A stretch of DNA of 13,789 nt. Source: Candidatus Woesearchaeota archaeon (GTDB lineage: Archaea; Nanobdellota; Nanobdellia; Woesearchaeales; UBA12501). The stretch spans positions 1 through 13,789 of the forward strand of contig JAPLZS010000105.1 of NCBI GenBank assembly GCA_026394915.1, written 5' to 3'. A program made the position numbers and the translations under genes. Numbering within the stretch: the first letter of the stretch is position 1; each line of letters begins with the position of its first letter. Below are positions 12,750-13,789 of the stretch, piece by piece. A model generated the notes under the pieces. It saw only the letters and a list, made by a program, of their open reading frames with translations. It made no database searches and was not told where the DNA came from.

Positions 12750-13789
12750 AAAGAAAAAGCATGCTTCGGAAACTGAAAAATCTGTTTTATGCAGATAATA
12801 ATTCTTATCTTGATGCAGCAGCTCAGGCATCTGCTAAATCTGCTGAGACATCTGCATTTGCACCTGAAAAACAGATTTCAGCAGAACCATATGCAATCCA
12901 GGATAAACCCCAAGATGAATTCAAAGATTATAATGGCAATCCTCAAGATAATAGAATACCACTTCAATTAATCGAACAGAATGAAGAAGATAACAAGTTC
13001 CTAAGGGCTGTAGGCAGTAAGATTTTTGAGATCAGCCAGGAGATGGAAGATCTCAGCAAGTCCGTGAATTCATACGGTTCTGTTGTGCAGGATTTCCGTA
13101 ATATGATCCATGAAAGGACCCAGGAGGTCGAAAAAATGCTGTCCAGCCCTTGGGTATATGCACAGAATCAGATAGACTCTACGACTTGGAGATGGATGAT
13201 TCCCGGATTCGAGAGACGCAGTGCAGACAAGATAACAAAGAGAGGTCTTGAATCAAAGCTTTGTTCTATAAGCAAGATGATATCCGATATGGAAATTCCT
13301 CTCGATGATGGCAGCAGGAAGGCAGAATCAATATGCCTTCAGCTGAACAATATAAACATCCTGCTTTCAAGATATATGGAGAGGAGATTTGGATCAGATA
13401 CATTCAATGCTCCATCTGAAGAATCAGGACAGAAATCAGGACATTACAATACCAATGAATTCTTGAAAACAGATCTCCAAAAGAATGAAGAATGTTACAG
13501 ATCTCAATTTGCATACCAATCAGGCAGGGTCGCTTCTTTGATAGGAAGGATAGAACCGATACAACTATCATTATGCTCAATAAGAGAAGATATGGATTAT
13601 ACTATAAAGAAAGAGAGATTGGGTCTTCAGTCATTGGTAGAGAAGATATCATCAAAACATGAAATCAGCATGATGAACAAAGAGTACAAGTTAAGCGGCC
13701 GGAAAAAGAGACCCTCTCTTATCCCTGCTGCGGTGACTGCTGCATGCATGGCAGGATTGATGATCACTTATAACTATAATGATATCGCC
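12746..13789 (+). CDS. gene G: helical/TM protein, cut by window end
   Basis: Partial; 348 codons, open to the last base with no stop. ATG 12746 overlaps the gene F stop (ATGA). Residues 1-80 are Lys-rich then low-complexity Ala/Ser/Gln/Asp. Residues 85-315 are long amphipathic helices ('EISQEMEDLSKSVNSYGSVV', 'RTQEVEKML'), with a Trp-rich patch (W132, W147, W149). After 'GRKKRP' a transmembrane helix starts at about residue 323 and the window ends shortly after it. The order (about 300 helical residues, basic cluster, one TM, more to come) mirrors gene F, so an exported C-terminal domain probably lies beyond the window. Family not recognised. Confidence 0.8.
   Translation, partial: MKRKSMLRKLKNLFYADNNSYLDAAAQASAKSAETSAFAPEKQISAEPYAIQDKPQDEFKDYNGNPQDNRIPLQLIEQNEEDNKFLRAVGSKIFEISQEMEDLSKSVNSYGSVVQDFRNMIHERTQEVEKMLSSPWVYAQNQIDSTTWRWMIPGFERRSADKITKRGLESKLCSISKMISDMEIPLDDGSRKAESICLQLNNINILLSRYMERRFGSDTFNAPSEESGQKSGHYNTNEFLKTDLQKNEECYRSQFAYQSGRVASLIGRIEPIQLSLCSIREDMDYTIKKERLGLQSLVEKISSKHEISMMNKEYKLSGRKKRPSLIPAAVTAACMAGLMITYNYNDIA

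Noticed and set aside
12789..12971. 60-codon ORF inside gene G
   Set aside because: It is a shadow, Leu/His-rich in composition; the gene G frame is open from 12746 to the window end and holds sensible helical protein.
1..13789. CRISPR arrays, tRNA/rRNA genes, IS elements, attachment sites
   Set aside because: No regularly spaced repeats, cloverleaf-like segments, transposase/integrase motifs or terminal repeats with duplications were seen.

Overview
The window looks like chromosomal DNA of an archaeon, most likely a DPANN lineage (Woesearchaeota/Pacearchaeota-like). That placement is inference. It rests on TATA boxes such as TTTATATAAT placed 23-27 nt before leaderless start codons, GGTGA/GGAGG ribosome binding sites on internal operon genes, T-tract terminators, two Lrp/AsnC regulators (one a tandem double-length form), a surface lipoprotein with a Thr/Pro/Glu-rich linker, and a large share of proteins with no recognisable family. 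No tRNA, rRNA, CRISPR array, IS element or integrase was seen.

Left part (1-5121), small independent units: a secreted lipoprotein (+); a small winged-helix protein (-) whose TATA region carries an inverted repeat; a GNAT acetyltransferase (-) with an extra C-terminal part; divergently, an arginase/agmatinase-fold (ureohydrolase) gene (+) read as two overlapping ORFs; and two divergent Lrp/AsnC regulators. The ureohydrolase halves together hold the family's metal-ligand motifs. They are joined across a -1 shift, and a canonical slippery heptamer TTTAAAG lies in exactly the right phase. The intergenic region between GNAT and ureohydrolase has an 8-bp inverted repeat with an extra half-site. 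The tandem Lrp gene has a perfect 17-bp palindrome across its promoter.

Middle (5122-5447): a 326-nt gene-free stretch with short palindromes, T-tracts, a probable promoter, and a 10-bp perfect inverted repeat that would fold at the 5' end of the next transcript.

Right part (5448 to the end): a co-directional cluster of at least seven genes, mostly unrecognised, in two apparent transcription units split by a T-tract terminator and a leaderless promoter near 8000. Unit 1: a single-pass membrane protein with a large outer domain (A), a small membrane-anchored protein (B) and a soluble helical protein (C). Unit 2: a two-ORF, internally duplicated protein (D), a P-loop ATPase (E), a helical/transmembrane protein whose outer domain has an L,D-transpeptidase (YkuD/YafK) fold with every catalytic position replaced (F), and a second helical/transmembrane protein cut by the window end (G). 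The architecture suggests an ATPase-powered envelope-spanning assembly with helical cytoplasmic parts and exported domains. This is the best candidate here for an undescribed system; its function cannot be read from the sequence.
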